A stretch of 43,946 nucleotides of DNA from contig NZ_BANT01000045.1 of NCBI RefSeq assembly GCF_000333015.1, forward strand, positions 1 to 43,946. The letters run 5' to 3'. The notes under the pieces are model-generated. The model was not told the origin of the DNA. It made no database searches and saw only the letters and a program-made list of their open reading frames with translations. Of the stretch, positions 1-8,613 are shown piece after piece (position 1 is the stretch's first letter; each line of letters opens with the position of its first letter). Made by a program: the position numbers and the translations under genes. The stretch is from Gordonia hirsuta DSM 44140 = NBRC 16056. Its GTDB lineage: Bacteria; Actinomycetota; Actinomycetes; Mycobacteriales; Mycobacteriaceae.

Positions 1-286
1 GGCGAGCTCGGGGGAGGCGCTGCTGCTGGGGGTCCGGGGCGCTCGACTCGACCAGCGGATGGCCCGCACCGTCGTGCAGCGGGCCACCGCGGCCGCGGGC
101 GGCACCCCGATCGGCCCGCACGGGCTGCGGCACAGTGCTGCCACCCATCTCCTCGAGGGGGGAGCGGATCTGCGGGTGGTGCAGGAACTGCTGGGGCATT
201 CGTCGCTGGCGACCACGCAGCTGTACACCCATGTCAGCGTCGAGCGTCTGCGCGCCGTGCACGACCAGGCCCATCCGCGGGCCTGA
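1..286 (+). CDS. xerC: Tyrosine recombinase XerC, C-terminal fragment
   Basis: This is the 3' end of a site-specific tyrosine recombinase that acts with XerD at dif to resolve chromosome dimers. The reading frame is open from base 2, so the start lies outside the window. The visible part ends the catalytic domain: H-x-x-R in HGLRH, the second conserved His in LLGHSS, and the nucleophilic Tyr in QLYTHV, all in the usual order and spacing. The short tail after the Tyr is typical of XerC. It converges on the M23 gene with only 4 nt between the stops. XerC rather than XerD is inferred from the neighbouring M23-rpsB-tsf genes, which match the mycobacterial xerC locus; sequence alone cannot fully separate the two. 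Confidence 0.9.
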   Translation, partial: ASSGEALLLGVRGARLDQRMARTVVQRATAAAGGTPIGPHGLRHSAATHLLEGGADLRVVQELLGHSSLATTQLYTHVSVERLRAVHDQAHPRA

Positions 287-290
287 GCTG

Positions 291-824
291 TCAGCGTGGG
301 TCGCCGACCGGTTTGAGCCGTACCCGCAGCGCGCCGACCAGGGCCAGCGGATTGAGGTAGGTCACCGCCGAGCCACTGCCGCGGCGAGCGCCCCAGTGCA
401 GACAGGCCGTCGCCCGGCAGCCGGGATGTCCGCGGTCCAGATAACCCAGGACCTGGCCGCGGCCGACCACGTCGCCGGCCGCCACGATCGCCCGCACCGG
501 CTCGTAGGTGGTGGCGATCCCGTCCGGGTGGGCCACCGAGACGACGCCGCGCCCGGCGACGACGCCGGCAAAGCGGACCGATCCGGCGCCCGCGGCGATC
601 ACCGCGGCATCGGCGGGGGCGGCAAGATCGACCCCGCGATGGCCGGCCAGCCACCGCTGGGCGGGTGGATCGAAGCCGCGCACCACGGCCGGACGTGGTG
701 CCAGCGGCCAGTCGTAGCGGCCCCGGGCCTCGGCGAATCCGCCGCCGGCCGCCAGAGCGGCGACCATCGTGATCACCACCAGAACCATTGCGCAGATGGT
801 GTGCGTCCGCACCCGTGTCTCCAT
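291..824 (-). CDS. M23-family (LytM-like) peptidase-fold protein, exported
   Basis: This 177-residue protein has an N-terminal hydrophobic segment (about residues 10-27) acting as a signal or anchor, then a LytM/M23 fold that normally cleaves peptidoglycan cross-bridges. The Zn-binding HxxxD is present (H62, D66 in GHRGVD), and so is the final metal His (H143 in CLHWG). However, the first His of the usual HxH is Cys141, and the usual Y-x-H is YEP (residues 107-109), so both catalytic-base histidines look replaced. It may be a weak hydrolase or a non-catalytic wall-binding or regulatory protein. The start at METRVRTH is preferred because the in-frame upstream extension is charged and would bury the signal segment; no clear ribosome binding site is visible. 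Its position beside rpsB matches Rv2891 of M. tuberculosis. Confidence 0.8.
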   Translation of the reverse strand: METRVRTHTICAMVLVVITMVAALAAGGGFAEARGRYDWPLAPRPAVVRGFDPPAQRWLAGHRGVDLAAPADAAVIAAGAGSVRFAGVVAGRGVVSVAHPDGIATTYEPVRAIVAAGDVVGRGQVLGYLDRGHPGCRATACLHWGARRGSGSAVTYLNPLALVGALRVRLKPVGDPR

Positions 825-1071
825 ATAGATCTGACGCACAGCGGGCGTTCCGGGATCCCCTTTTGGTTCCCGGGCGTGTCGACGCGTAATATCGAACACT
901 GCATCTCGCCGGATCGCCGGTGAGGTGACTTCGCGCGTCCGCGCGTCCGGCCCAGCGCCGGACATCACGACCGGATCTCACGGTCCCGGAACCCTCCGGG
1001 AGAGACCGGCGGCGGGCGCCAGGACCGGCGCCGACGTGGCGACCGGTGAGAACCGAGATAAAGGAATACCC
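825..1071. promoter_or_regulatory. Divergent intergenic region M23 / rpsB, with candidate rpsB promoter
   Basis: These 247 bases separate the M23 gene (leftward) from rpsB (rightward). A good -10-like TAATAT lies at 887-892 with TTGGTT at 863-868, spaced 18 nt, in the rpsB direction. That would give an untranslated leader of about 170 nt, in which I recognise no known riboregulator. A purine-rich ribosome binding site (AAAGGAA) lies about 6 nt before the rpsB ATG. The promoter call is by eye only. Confidence 0.35.
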
Positions 1072-1920
1072 ATGGCAGTAGTGACCATGCGGCAGCTGCT
1101 CGACAGCGGCGCCCACTTCGGACACCAGACCCGACGCTGGAACCCGAAGATGAAGCGATTCATCTTCACCGACCGCAACGGCATCTACATCATCGATCTG
1201 CAGCAGACGCTGACCTACATCGATCGCGCCTACGAGTTCGTCAAGGAGACCGTCGCCCACGGCGGCACCGTGCTGTTCGTCGGCACCAAGAAGCAGGCAC
1301 AGGAGTCGGTCGCCGCCGAGGCGACCCGCGTCGGCATGCCGTACGTGAACCAGCGCTGGCTGGGCGGCATGCTCACCAACTTCAACACCGTGCACAAGCG
1401 TCTTCAGCGCATGAAGGAACTGGAAGCGATGGAGGCCGGCGGCGGCTTCGAGGGTCGCACCAAGAAGGAAATCCTCATGCTGACCCGCGAGAAGAACAAG
1501 CTCGAGCGCACCCTGGGCGGCATCCGCGATATGGCCAAGATCCCCTCGGCCATGTGGGTCGTCGACACCAACAAGGAGCACATCGCCGTCGGTGAGGCGC
1601 GCAAGCTGAACATCCCGGTCATCGCGATCCTGGACACCAACTGCGATCCCGACGTCGTGGACTACCCGATCCCGGCCAACGACGACGCCATCCGCAGCAC
1701 GGCGCTGCTGACCCGCGTCATCGCCTCGGCCGTCGCCGAGGGCGTGCAGGCCCGCGCAGGTCAGGCCGCCGGCGATGCGAAGCCGGAAGCCGGCAGCGGT
1801 GAGCCGCTGGCCGAGTGGGAGCAGGATCTGCTCGCCACCCCGGAGGTCGAGGTCACCGAGGCCGTGGCCGAGGAAGCCACCGAAGCTCCGGCGACCGCCG
1901 AAGCGCCGGCAGCCGAGTAG
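1072..1920 (+). CDS. rpsB: 30S ribosomal protein S2
   Basis: S2 is a small-subunit protein at the head-body junction and is needed for S1 and initiator binding. The 282-residue product begins [10 protein letters not shown] and carries family blocks such as [24 protein letters not shown] and [13 protein letters not shown]. The C-terminal ~55 residues are an Ala/Glu-rich acidic tail, common in actinobacterial S2. The ATG at 1072 is chosen because it follows an AAAGGAA ribosome binding site and matches the family N-terminus; the frame is open further upstream without homology. tsf follows after 58 nt, the standard rpsB-tsf pair. Confidence 0.98.
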   Translation: MAVVTMRQLLDSGAHFGHQTRRWNPKMKRFIFTDRNGIYIIDLQQTLTYIDRAYEFVKETVAHGGTVLFVGTKKQAQESVAAEATRVGMPYVNQRWLGGMLTNFNTVHKRLQRMKELEAMEAGGGFEGRTKKEILMLTREKNKLERTLGGIRDMAKIPSAMWVVDTNKEHIAVGEARKLNIPVIAILDTNCDPDVVDYPIPANDDAIRSTALLTRVIASAVAEGVQARAGQAAGDAKPEAGSGEPLAEWEQDLLATPEVEVTEAVAEEATEAPATAEAPAAE

Positions 1921-1978
1921 ACCCTCCGCTACCACGCGCAACGCCCCCATCCACATCCTCTGAAGGGAGTCGCCACCC

Positions 1979-2803
1979 ATGGCGAACTACACCGCGGCAG
2001 ACGTCAAGCGTCTGCGCGAACTGACCGGCTCGGGCATGCTCGACTGCAAGAATGCCCTGGCGAACAACGACGGTGACTTCGACAAGGCCGTCGAGGAACT
2101 GCGTATCAAGGGCGCCAAGGACGTCGGCAAGCGCGCTGAGCGCGCCACCGCCGAGGGCCTGGTCGCCGCTCGCGACGGCGTCATGATCGAGATCAACGCC
2201 GAGACCGACTTCGTCGCCAAGAACGACGAGTTCCAGCAGCTGGCGCAGGACGTGCTGAGTGCGGCGGTCGCGCTGCGCAGCAGCGATCTGGACGCGCTGG
2301 CGGCCGCCCCGCTCGGCGAGGGCACCGTCGCCGACGCCGTCGAGGCACTGTCGGCCAAGATCGGTGAGAAGCTGGTCCTGCGTCGCGTCGCCAGCTACGA
2401 CGGACCGGTCGCCGTCTACCTGCACAAGCGCGCCTCGGATCTGCCGCCGAGCGTCGGCGTGCTGGTCTCGTACACCGGCGACGGCGATGCCGCTGCCGAG
2501 GCCGCACGCAGCGCCGCCATGCAGGTGGCCGCACTGCGGGCCAAGTACGCCACCCGCGCCGAGGTCCCCGCCGACGTGGTCGACGCCGAGCGTCGTATCG
2601 CCGAGGAGACCGCCAAGGCCGAGGGCAAGCCCGAGCAGGCCCTGCCCAAGATCGTGGAAGGTCGCGTCAACGGTTTCTACAAGGACGTCGTCCTGGTGGA
2701 CCAGCCGTCGGTCACCGATTCGAAGAAGACCGTCCAGCAGATCCTGGACGAGGCCGGCGCGCAGGTCGTCGCCTTCACCCGCTTCGAGGTCGGCCAGGCC
2801 TGA
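1979..2803 (+). CDS. tsf: Elongation factor Ts
   Basis: EF-Ts is the guanine-nucleotide exchange factor for EF-Tu. The 274-residue protein opens with a UBA-like domain ([16 protein letters not shown] near residues 11-26) and has the EF-Ts signature [12 protein letters not shown] near residues 70-81, then the two dimerisation subdomains. The length is typical of actinobacteria. The ribosome binding site AAGGGAG lies about 9 nt before the ATG. It is the last gene of the rpsB-tsf unit; the strong hairpin just after the stop supports this. Confidence 0.98.
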   Translation: MANYTAADVKRLRELTGSGMLDCKNALANNDGDFDKAVEELRIKGAKDVGKRAERATAEGLVAARDGVMIEINAETDFVAKNDEFQQLAQDVLSAAVALRSSDLDALAAAPLGEGTVADAVEALSAKIGEKLVLRRVASYDGPVAVYLHKRASDLPPSVGVLVSYTGDGDAAAEAARSAAMQVAALRAKYATRAEVPADVVDAERRIAEETAKAEGKPEQALPKIVEGRVNGFYKDVVLVDQPSVTDSKKTVQQILDEAGAQVVAFTRFEVGQA

Positions 2804-2815
2804 TCGGCTCCGACT

Positions 2816-2857
2816 CTTCGGCCCCGAACCCCCACTGCGACGGGTTCGGGGCCGAAG
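2816..2857 (+). terminator. Strong intrinsic-type terminator hairpin after tsf
   Basis: There is a perfect 16-bp inverted repeat: arm CTTCGGCCCCGAACCC at 2816-2831, 10-nt loop, and arm 2842-2857. It lies 12 nt after the tsf stop. No U-tract follows, which is common for actinobacterial terminators. Confidence 0.85.
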
Positions 2858-2880
2858 TGCTATCCGGTCCGGCTCACCAC

Positions 2881-2886
2881 TATGAT
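2881..2886 (+). promoter_or_regulatory. Candidate -10 element for pyrH
   Basis: TATGAT stands 35 nt before the pyrH ATG, just after the tsf terminator. A matching -35 is not evident. An AAGGGG ribosome binding site lies between it and the start, so this would be a leadered transcript. Confidence 0.4.
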
Positions 2887-2921
2887 CACAGGGAGTTTGG
2901 GACCAGAAGTGAAGGGGCACG

Positions 2922-3656
2922 ATGACGGACTCGCAGACGCCGGCTCGACGCGAAGGCTTCGGACGCGTGTTGCTCAAGCTGGGCGGTGAGATGTTCGGCG
3001 GAGGTTCGGTCGGGCTGGACCCCGATGTGCTGGGCACCGTGGCCGATCAGATCGCCGAAGTGGTGAACGGCGGCGTTCAGGTGGGAATCGTCATCGGCGG
3101 CGGCAACTTCTTCCGCGGCGCCGAACTCCAGCAGCGCGGTCTGGATCGCGCCCGGTCGGACTACATGGGCATGCTCGGCACCGTGATGAACTGCCTGGCC
3201 CTGCAGGACTTCCTGGAGAAACGCGGTATCGACACCCGCGTGCAGACGGCCATCACGATGGGGCAGGTTGCCGAACCCTATCTGCCGCTGCGGGCCGTCC
3301 GGCACCTCGAGAAGGGCCGGGTGGTGATCTTCGGCGCCGGTATGGGCATGCCCTACTTCTCCACCGACACCACCGCCGCCCAGCGTGCGCTGGAGATCAA
3401 GGCCGAGGCCGTCCTGATGGCCAAGGCCGTCGACGGCGTGTATTCGGCCGATCCGCGCACCCATCCTGATGCCCGGCTGTACCGCGAGATCACCCACCGC
3501 GAGGTCCTCGACAAGGAGCTCAAGGTCGCCGACGCGACGGCGTTCTCGCTCTGCATGGACAACAACATGCCGATTCTGGTGTTCAATCTTCTGGAGCAGG
3601 GAAACATCGCCCGCGCTGTGACCGGAGAGAGTATCGGTACCCTCGTGTCCTCCTGA
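2922..3656 (+). CDS. pyrH: Uridylate kinase
   Basis: UMP kinase phosphorylates UMP to UDP with ATP in pyrimidine nucleotide synthesis. The 244-residue protein is of the amino-acid-kinase fold. It shows the N-terminal phosphate loop [12 protein letters not shown] (about residues 17-28), the GGGNFFRG block, MGMLGTVMN, and the [11 protein letters not shown] segment typical of bacterial PyrH. The length is normal for the family. The start has an AAGGGG ribosome binding site 6 nt upstream. It follows the tsf terminator, so it begins a new unit with frr and cdsA, the usual bacterial order. Confidence 0.97.
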   Translation: MTDSQTPARREGFGRVLLKLGGEMFGGGSVGLDPDVLGTVADQIAEVVNGGVQVGIVIGGGNFFRGAELQQRGLDRARSDYMGMLGTVMNCLALQDFLEKRGIDTRVQTAITMGQVAEPYLPLRAVRHLEKGRVVIFGAGMGMPYFSTDTTAAQRALEIKAEAVLMAKAVDGVYSADPRTHPDARLYREITHREVLDKELKVADATAFSLCMDNNMPILVFNLLEQGNIARAVTGESIGTLVSS

Positions 3657-3722
3657 CCAACCTTCTCCCGGTGCACGCCTGCGCCCCGACTCCGACCCAG
3701 CGAACCACACGATAGGACGATC

Positions 3723-4280
3723 ATGATCGACGAAACACTGCTCGATGCCGAGGAGAAGATGGAGAAGGCCGTCACGCACCTGCGCGAGGACCTGCAGTCC
3801 ATCCGCACCGGGCGCGCGAATCCCGCCATGTTCAACAAGATCATGATCGAGTACTACGGTGCGCTGACCCCGATCACCCAGCTCTCGAGCATCAACGCTC
3901 CCGAGCCGCGGATGATCGTCATCAAGCCCTATGAGCAGTCGACGATGGGCGATATCGAGACCTCGATCCGTAATTCTGATCTGGGCGTCAACCCGACGAA
4001 CGACGGCAACGTGATCCGCGTGGCCATCCCGCAGCTCACCGAGGAACGGCGCCGCGATCTGGGCAAGCAGGCCCGCGGCAAGGGCGAGGACGCCAAGATC
4101 GCCGTGCGCAACATCCGTCGCAAGGCCGTCGACGAGCTCAAGCGGATCCAGAAGGACGGCGAGGCCGGCGAGGACGAGGTGGTGCGCGCCGAGAAGGATC
4201 TGGACAAGACCACGCACGCCTACACCGACCAGATCGACGAACTGGTGAAGAACAAGGAAGCCGAGCTGCTCGAGGTATGA
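3723..4280 (+). CDS. frr: Ribosome recycling factor
   Basis: RRF, with EF-G, splits post-termination ribosomes. The 185-residue protein is full length, with the hallmark blocks [10 protein letters not shown] (about residues 27-36), [14 protein letters not shown], and [25 protein letters not shown] across the long-helix domain, ending in a Glu/Lys-rich helix. It lies 66 nt after pyrH. Its stop overlaps the cdsA start in ATGA, indicating translational coupling. Confidence 0.98.
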   Translation: MIDETLLDAEEKMEKAVTHLREDLQSIRTGRANPAMFNKIMIEYYGALTPITQLSSINAPEPRMIVIKPYEQSTMGDIETSIRNSDLGVNPTNDGNVIRVAIPQLTEERRRDLGKQARGKGEDAKIAVRNIRRKAVDELKRIQKDGEAGEDEVVRAEKDLDKTTHAYTDQIDELVKNKEAELLEV

Positions 4281-5119
4281 GCACCGACGCCAAACCGAAG
4301 ACGTCGCGGGCCGGCCGCGATCTGCCCGCCGCCATCGGTGTGGGGGTGGCGCTGGGTGCTGGGCTCATCGCGATGCTCATCTTCGCGCCGCGCGTCTGGT
4401 TCGGGGTGGTCGCTGTCGCGATCGCCATCGCCACCTGGGAGGTGGCCAAGCGGCTGCGCGAGGGTGGCCGCGATGTCGCCCTGATTCCGCTGCTGGTCGG
4501 CGGGCAGGCGATCATCTGGAGCACCTGGCCGTGGTCGCTGCGCGGCGGCCTGGTCGCCTTTGCGCTGACCGCGCTGGCGATCATGGCCTGGAAGCTGTTC
4601 GCCCAGGGCCTGTCGGCGGCGCCCAAGGACTACACCCGCGACACGGCGCTGTCGCTGCTGGTCCTGGCCTGGCTGCCGCTGACGGCGATCTTCGCCGTCG
4701 ACATGGTCGCTCAGCACGACGGCCGCTATCGCGTCTTCACGTTCCTGATCGTGCTGGTCTGCTCGGATGTGGGCGGCTACGCCGCCGGTGTGCTCTTCGG
4801 TAAACATCCGATGGCACCGGCCATCAGCCCGAAGAAGTCGTGGGAGGGCCTGGGCGGTTCACTGCTGGTGGCCACCATCGGCGCGGTGTGCTGCGTCCAC
4901 TGGATGCTCGGCGAACAGTGGTGGATCGGATTGATCCTGGGTCCGGTGCTGGTGGTCGTCGGCACCTGCGGAGATCTGATCGAATCGCAGGTCAAACGCG
5001 ATCTGGGCATCAAGGACATGGGCACCCTGCTGCCCGGCCACGGCGGTTTGATGGATCGGCTGGACTCGCTGCTGCCCGGCGCCGTCGTCACCTGGGTCAT
5101 TCTCACGGCGCTGCTGTGA
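4277..5119 (+). CDS. cdsA: Phosphatidate cytidylyltransferase (CDP-diacylglycerol synthase)
   Basis: This membrane enzyme makes CDP-diacylglycerol from phosphatidic acid and CTP, the branch point for phosphatidylinositol, phosphatidylglycerol and cardiolipin. The 280 residues contain several hydrophobic helices spread from about residue 15 to the C-terminus. The CDS family signature S-x2-K-R-x4-K-D ... P-x-H-G-G-x2-D-R is intact (S237 to R261, with K246 D247 and H255 G256 G257). The ISPKKSWEG block is also conserved. The start overlaps the frr stop (ATGA). The next small membrane gene begins inside the cdsA stop codon. Confidence 0.96.
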   Translation: MSTDAKPKTSRAGRDLPAAIGVGVALGAGLIAMLIFAPRVWFGVVAVAIAIATWEVAKRLREGGRDVALIPLLVGGQAIIWSTWPWSLRGGLVAFALTALAIMAWKLFAQGLSAAPKDYTRDTALSLLVLAWLPLTAIFAVDMVAQHDGRYRVFTFLIVLVCSDVGGYAAGVLFGKHPMAPAISPKKSWEGLGGSLLVATIGAVCCVHWMLGEQWWIGLILGPVLVVVGTCGDLIESQVKRDLGIKDMGTLLPGHGGLMDRLDSLLPGAVVTWVILTALL

Positions 5120-5406
5120 TGCTGGCAGCCGGGGTCGGCGCACTGGTGGTCGCCGCCGCGCTGCTGGTGATTCAGCAGGTCCTGGCCGATCCCGGTCCGG
5201 TCGCGTTCTACGGTGCGGCAGCGGTGCTGCTGGCCGTGGGCGCCCTGTGGGCCCTGTCCCGCTGGTGGCGGCAGACCACCGCTCAGGCGCAGCAGGGGCT
5301 GCGGCCGGCGGGCCGGACCCGACTGCTGGGGGCATCGTTGATCCTGGCGACGATCCTGGTCTGGCTGTGGGCGCTGCTGGTGCTGCTCAACGCGCCGGCC
5401 GCCTAA
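5119..5406 (+). CDS. Small membrane protein of unknown function
   Basis: This 95-residue protein has three predicted hydrophobic helices (about residues 2-22, 31-48 and 68-92), joined by a short basic, Gln-rich loop (about residues 50-67). I do not recognise the family. The ATG overlaps the cdsA stop by one base (TGATG), so it is probably translated with cdsA, and the close coupling suggests an accessory role in the same membrane. It converges on the LapA-like gene with 3 nt between stops. A much longer in-frame extension exists upstream but runs antiparallel to no homology and overlaps cdsA, so it was rejected. Confidence 0.7.
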   Translation: MLAAGVGALVVAAALLVIQQVLADPGPVAFYGAAAVLLAVGALWALSRWWRQTTAQAQQGLRPAGRTRLLGASLILATILVWLWALLVLLNAPAA

Positions 5407-5409
5407 CGG

Positions 5410-5835
5410 TCAGCGCTTCTTCTTGCGCCGGCTGCCCGCCGCCCGCCCGGTCTTGTCGATCTGCCGCAGGGCGCGGCGCAACTGCATGATCCGGGCCGAG
5501 GTGATGGCCAGGGTGATGATCGCACCGGCGATCGCGGCGATCAGCAGACTCACCCCGACCGGCAGATTGATCTGACCGAAGACCAGGTCGATCTTCTGCG
5601 AATCCTGATTCCGCAGAATGAAGACCAGCAGCAGGATCGTGACGACGACGCCGACGATCCAGCCGAAGTAGGTGGCGCGTGAGGCCGTGTGCTCGATACC
5701 GCTGACGGTGCTACGGGCATCGGCCAGGGCCCGGTGTTCGGGGGTATTGAGATCATCGACCGGCGCGGGCGGGGGCACCGCGTGCGGGTCGGGCCGATCG
5801 GCGTTGGGGTCCCTGCCGGATTCCGGAGTGGTCAT
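5410..5835 (-). CDS. LapA-domain (DUF1049) membrane protein
   Basis: The 141-residue protein has a Pro/Asp-rich N-terminal cytoplasmic stretch (about residues 1-50), two transmembrane helices (about 55-75 and 88-112) separated by [20 protein letters not shown], and a very basic C-terminal tail. The short N-Q-x2-I-x-L-x-F linker between two helices is the LapA/DUF1049 pattern (LPS-assembly protein A-like in Gram-negatives; role unknown in actinobacteria). The start at MTTPESGRD is supported by a -10-like GATGAT 6 nt before the ATG. It is divergent from rlmN, with only 31 nt between the start codons. Confidence 0.8.
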   Translation of the reverse strand: MTTPESGRDPNADRPDPHAVPPPAPVDDLNTPEHRALADARSTVSGIEHTASRATYFGWIVGVVVTILLLVFILRNQDSQKIDLVFGQINLPVGVSLLIAAIAGAIITLAITSARIMQLRRALRQIDKTGRAAGSRRKKKR

Positions 5836-5841
5836 GGAGTC

Positions 5842-5847
5842 ATCATC
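5842..5847 (-). promoter_or_regulatory. Leaderless -10-like element for the LapA-like gene
   Basis: Read on the minus strand this is GATGAT, followed by 6 nt and then the ATG at 5835. It has the A2/T6 pattern of a -10 hexamer and no ribosome binding site precedes the ATG. Confidence 0.45.
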
Positions 5848-5853
5848 GCATGA

Positions 5854-5859
5854 GACAAT
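5854..5859 (+). promoter_or_regulatory. Leaderless -10-like element for rlmN
   Basis: GACAAT is followed by 7 nt and then GTG at 5867. The same spacing is seen for dxr and proS. The promoter back-to-back with that of the LapA-like gene lies within about 20 bases. Confidence 0.5.
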
Positions 5860-5866
5860 GGATCCT

Positions 5867-6973
5867 GTGAGCAGCCTTCCCCTCGTTTTCTCCGCGCCCA
5901 AGCGCGGCAAACCGCCACGGCACTTCGCCGACCTGGATGCGGCCGGACGTGTCGAGGCCGTCACCGAACTGGGTCTGCCCAAGTTCCGCGCCAACCAACT
6001 GGCCAAGCAGTACTACGGCCGGCTCAACGCCGACGTCGACGAGATGACCGATCTGCCGGCGGCGGTCCGCGAGGAGGTCGGAGCCGCGCTGTTCCCGGAA
6101 CTGATGTCGCCGATCCGGCATGTCTCCTGCGACGACGACTCCACCCGCAAGACGCTCTGGCGTCTGCACGACGGCACCCTGCTCGAGTCGGTGCTCATGC
6201 GGTACCCGGAGCGCAACACCCTGTGTATCTCCTCGCAGGCCGGTTGCGGGATGGCTTGCCCGTTCTGCGCGACCGGGCAGGGTGGGCTCGATCGGAACCT
6301 GTCGACCGCCGAGATCGTGGACCAGGTCCGGTCGGCGGCCCGGGCCCTGCGCGACGGTGAGGTCGGCGAACCCGGGAGGCTGTCGAACATCGTCTTCATG
6401 GGGATGGGGGAGCCACTGGCCAACTACAAGCGGGTGGTCGACGCGGTCCGCAAGATCACCGCCCCCGAACCGGAAGGCCTGGGCATCTCCGCGCGGTCGG
6501 TGACCGTCTCGACCGTCGGACTGGCTCCGGCGATCCGCCGGCTGGCCGATGAGGGGATCCCGGTCACCTTGGCGGTGAGCCTGCACACTCCCGACGACGA
6601 GCTCCGCAACACCCTGGTGCCGGTGAACAACCGGTGGACGGTGCAGGAGGTCCTCGATGCCGCCCGCTATTACGCCGATACGACCGGCCGGCGGGTGTCC
6701 ATCGAGTACGCCCTCATCCGCGATGTGAACGATCAGCCGTGGCGGGCGGATCTGCTGGGCAAGAAGCTGCGACAGGCCCTCGGCTCGATGGTGCACGTCA
6801 ATCTGATTCCGCTGAATCCGACGCCCGGGTCTCAGTGGGATGCCAGCCCCAAGGACGTCGAGCGGGAGTTCGTCCGCCGTGTGCAGGCACAGGGTGTCTC
6901 GTGCACCGTCCGCGACACCCGCGGCCAAGAGATCGCCGCGGCCTGCGGTCAACTGGCGGCCGAGGAGAACTGA
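5867..6973 (+). CDS. rlmN: Dual-specificity 23S rRNA/tRNA methyltransferase RlmN
   Basis: RlmN is a radical-SAM enzyme that methylates C2 of A2503 in 23S rRNA and A37 of some tRNAs. The 368-residue product (from GTG) has the radical-SAM cluster motif CxxxCxxC (C127, C131, C134 in CGMACPFC), the GMGEPLANY block, and the C-terminal catalytic Cys in [10 protein letters not shown]. The N-terminal RNA-binding part is normal ([12 protein letters not shown]). An in-frame ATG at 5858 is an alternative start; the GTG is preferred because the GACAAT -10 places the transcript start at or next to it and the following residues match the family. Confidence 0.95.
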   Translation: MSSLPLVFSAPKRGKPPRHFADLDAAGRVEAVTELGLPKFRANQLAKQYYGRLNADVDEMTDLPAAVREEVGAALFPELMSPIRHVSCDDDSTRKTLWRLHDGTLLESVLMRYPERNTLCISSQAGCGMACPFCATGQGGLDRNLSTAEIVDQVRSAARALRDGEVGEPGRLSNIVFMGMGEPLANYKRVVDAVRKITAPEPEGLGISARSVTVSTVGLAPAIRRLADEGIPVTLAVSLHTPDDELRNTLVPVNNRWTVQEVLDAARYYADTTGRRVSIEYALIRDVNDQPWRADLLGKKLRQALGSMVHVNLIPLNPTPGSQWDASPKDVEREFVRRVQAQGVSCTVRDTRGQEIAAACGQLAAEEN

Positions 6974-7007
6974 GCAGGTCCAGACGGGTCTGTACCCGGC
7001 GATGCAA

Positions 7008-7035
7008 CCGGCCCCCGGGAACACCCGGGGGCCGG
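7008..7035. terminator. Bidirectional terminator hairpin between rlmN and DUF2631 gene
   Basis: A perfect 12-bp inverted repeat, CCGGCCCCCGGG at 7008-7019 and its complement at 7024-7035 with a 4-nt loop, lies between two convergent genes, 34 nt past the rlmN stop. Confidence 0.8.
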
Positions 7036-7056
7036 CCGTCGCTGTCGGGACCGCAG

Positions 7057-7323
7057 TCAGCTGCGCTTCCACACACCCTTGCGCGGGCGCAGCTTGAAGG
7101 CCGGGTAGATGAAAAGGAACACGGCGATGACGATCAGCCAGATGTCCTCGACGTGGCCGACGTGGTTGCCCACGAGCATCCCGAGCATGATCAGGCCACT
7201 GATGAACGAGGCGATGGCGTAGGTCCGCGGCGCAGTGCCGGACCAGCCGAAACGGGCGGACGGGGCGTCCGGATCCTCGCGGACCCAGCCGGTATCGATG
7301 GTCTCGACCTCGGTGCTTGCCAC
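7057..7323 (-). CDS. DUF2631 family membrane protein
   Basis: The 88-residue protein has an acidic N-terminus, a W-G-W-S-G-like block ([10 protein letters not shown], about residues 25-34), two hydrophobic helices (about 36-52 and 60-75) and a basic C-terminus. This layout fits DUF2631, a mycobacterial-type family of unknown function that sits near dxr. The GTG start is supported by GAGGAG about 8 nt upstream. The gene is divergent from dxr, converges on rlmN, and shares a terminator with it. Confidence 0.75.
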   Translation of the reverse strand: MASTEVETIDTGWVREDPDAPSARFGWSGTAPRTYAIASFISGLIMLGMLVGNHVGHVEDIWLIVIAVFLFIYPAFKLRPRKGVWKRS

Positions 7324-7405
7324 TTGACGACTCCTCGTTGTTGGGGGACCGGTGTATGACGACCGGTAGTAGTCAGGGCTACAGCATAACCCGATCGGCG
7401 TGCGT

Positions 7406-7411
7406 CACAAT
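7406..7411 (+). promoter_or_regulatory. Leaderless -10-like element for dxr
   Basis: CACAAT is followed by 7 nt and then GTG at 7419. The spacer GACCGGT is nearly that of proS (GCCCGGT), at the same distance from a GTG. Confidence 0.5.
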
Positions 7412-7418
7412 GACCGGT

Positions 7419-8597
7419 GTGACCACTCGTGTGTTGATTCTCGGTTCCACCGGTTCCATCGGAACCCAGGCCCTGGAGGTGATCGCCGAACATCCGGAAC
7501 GGTTCGAGGTGGCCGGACTGGGTGCCGGCGGCGGAAATCTGGACCTGCTGGCCCGGCAGGCGGCGCAGACCGGGCTGGGGCCGCGGCAGCTGGCCGTGGC
7601 CGACGCCGGGGCCGCCACCGCGCTGAGTGACCGGCTCGACGGCCCGGTCCTGGGCGGCACACAGGCCATGGTGCGGTTGATCGAGGAGACCGAGGCCGAT
7701 GTCGTTCTCAACGGCGTCGTCGGCTCCATCGGGCTGGCGCCGTCGCTGGCTGCCCTGCACAGCGGTGCCCGGCTGGCCCTGGCCAATAAGGAATCGCTGG
7801 TGGCAGGCGGGGCGCTGGTGCTCGATGCGGCCGCCCCCGGGCAGATCGTGCCGGTGGACTCGGAGCATTCGGCGATCGCGCAATGCCTGCGCGGCGGCAG
7901 CGCCGAGGAGGTCGATCGGCTGGTGCTCACCGCCTCCGGCGGGCCGTTCCGCGGCTGGACCGCCGAGCAGGTGCGCGATGTCACACCCGAGCAGGCCGGC
8001 CGGCATCCGACCTGGTCGATGGGACCGATGATCACGCTGAATTCGGCGACCCTGGTGAACAAGGCGCTGGAGGTGATCGAGGCGCATCTGCTGTTCGGGG
8101 TGCCCTACGACCGCATCGATGTGACGGTGCACCCGCAGTCGATCGTGCACTCGATGGTGACCTTCACCGACGGAGCGACCATCGCCAAGGCCTCGCCGCC
8201 GTCGATGAAACTGCCCATCGCACTGGCGCTGGGCTGGCCCGATAGGGTTCCGGGGTCGTCGCCGGCCTGCGATTTCAGTCAGGCCGCGCAGTGGACGTTC
8301 GAGCCGGTCGACGAGGAGGTCTTCCCGGCGATCGCGGTGGCCCGCCGCGCCGGGGAGGCCGGCGGCACGCTGACCGCGATCTACAACGCCGCCAACGAGG
8401 TGGCCGCCGAAGCCTTCTTCGCAGGCGCGATCACTTTTCCCGAGATCGTCGAGATCATCGCCGCGGTGGTGGCGCAGGCGGATCAGTGGACGAGTCCGCC
8501 CGGTACTGTGGAAGAAGTATTGGCCGCCGACCGGTGGGCGCGCGAACGAGCCGCCGTGCTGGTGAGGACCAGACAGCCCTGGATCGAATCGACGTAA
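7419..8597 (+). CDS. dxr: 1-deoxy-D-xylulose 5-phosphate reductoisomerase
   Basis: DXR makes 2-C-methyl-D-erythritol 4-phosphate from DXP with NADPH, the committed step of the MEP isoprenoid pathway. The 392 residues show the NADPH loop GSTGSIGTQ at the N-terminus, the ANKESLV and PVDSEHSAI metal/substrate blocks, [10 protein letters not shown], and [10 protein letters not shown]. An in-frame ATG 9 nt upstream is an alternative start; GTG at 7419 is preferred because of the -10-like CACAAT 7 nt before it. It heads the dxr-rip1-ispG unit, a common actinobacterial arrangement. Confidence 0.96.
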   Translation: MTTRVLILGSTGSIGTQALEVIAEHPERFEVAGLGAGGGNLDLLARQAAQTGLGPRQLAVADAGAATALSDRLDGPVLGGTQAMVRLIEETEADVVLNGVVGSIGLAPSLAALHSGARLALANKESLVAGGALVLDAAAPGQIVPVDSEHSAIAQCLRGGSAEEVDRLVLTASGGPFRGWTAEQVRDVTPEQAGRHPTWSMGPMITLNSATLVNKALEVIEAHLLFGVPYDRIDVTVHPQSIVHSMVTFTDGATIAKASPPSMKLPIALALGWPDRVPGSSPACDFSQAAQWTFEPVDEEVFPAIAVARRAGEAGGTLTAIYNAANEVAAEAFFAGAITFPEIVEIIAAVVAQADQWTSPPGTVEEVLAADRWARERAAVLVRTRQPWIEST

Positions 8598-8613
8598 GGC
8601 AGGACCGGAGAAG

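Noticed and set aside
2886..4217. 443-codon minus-strand frame opposite pyrH and frr
   Set aside because: Shadow frame; the plus-strand genes are certain and the product has no recognisable family.
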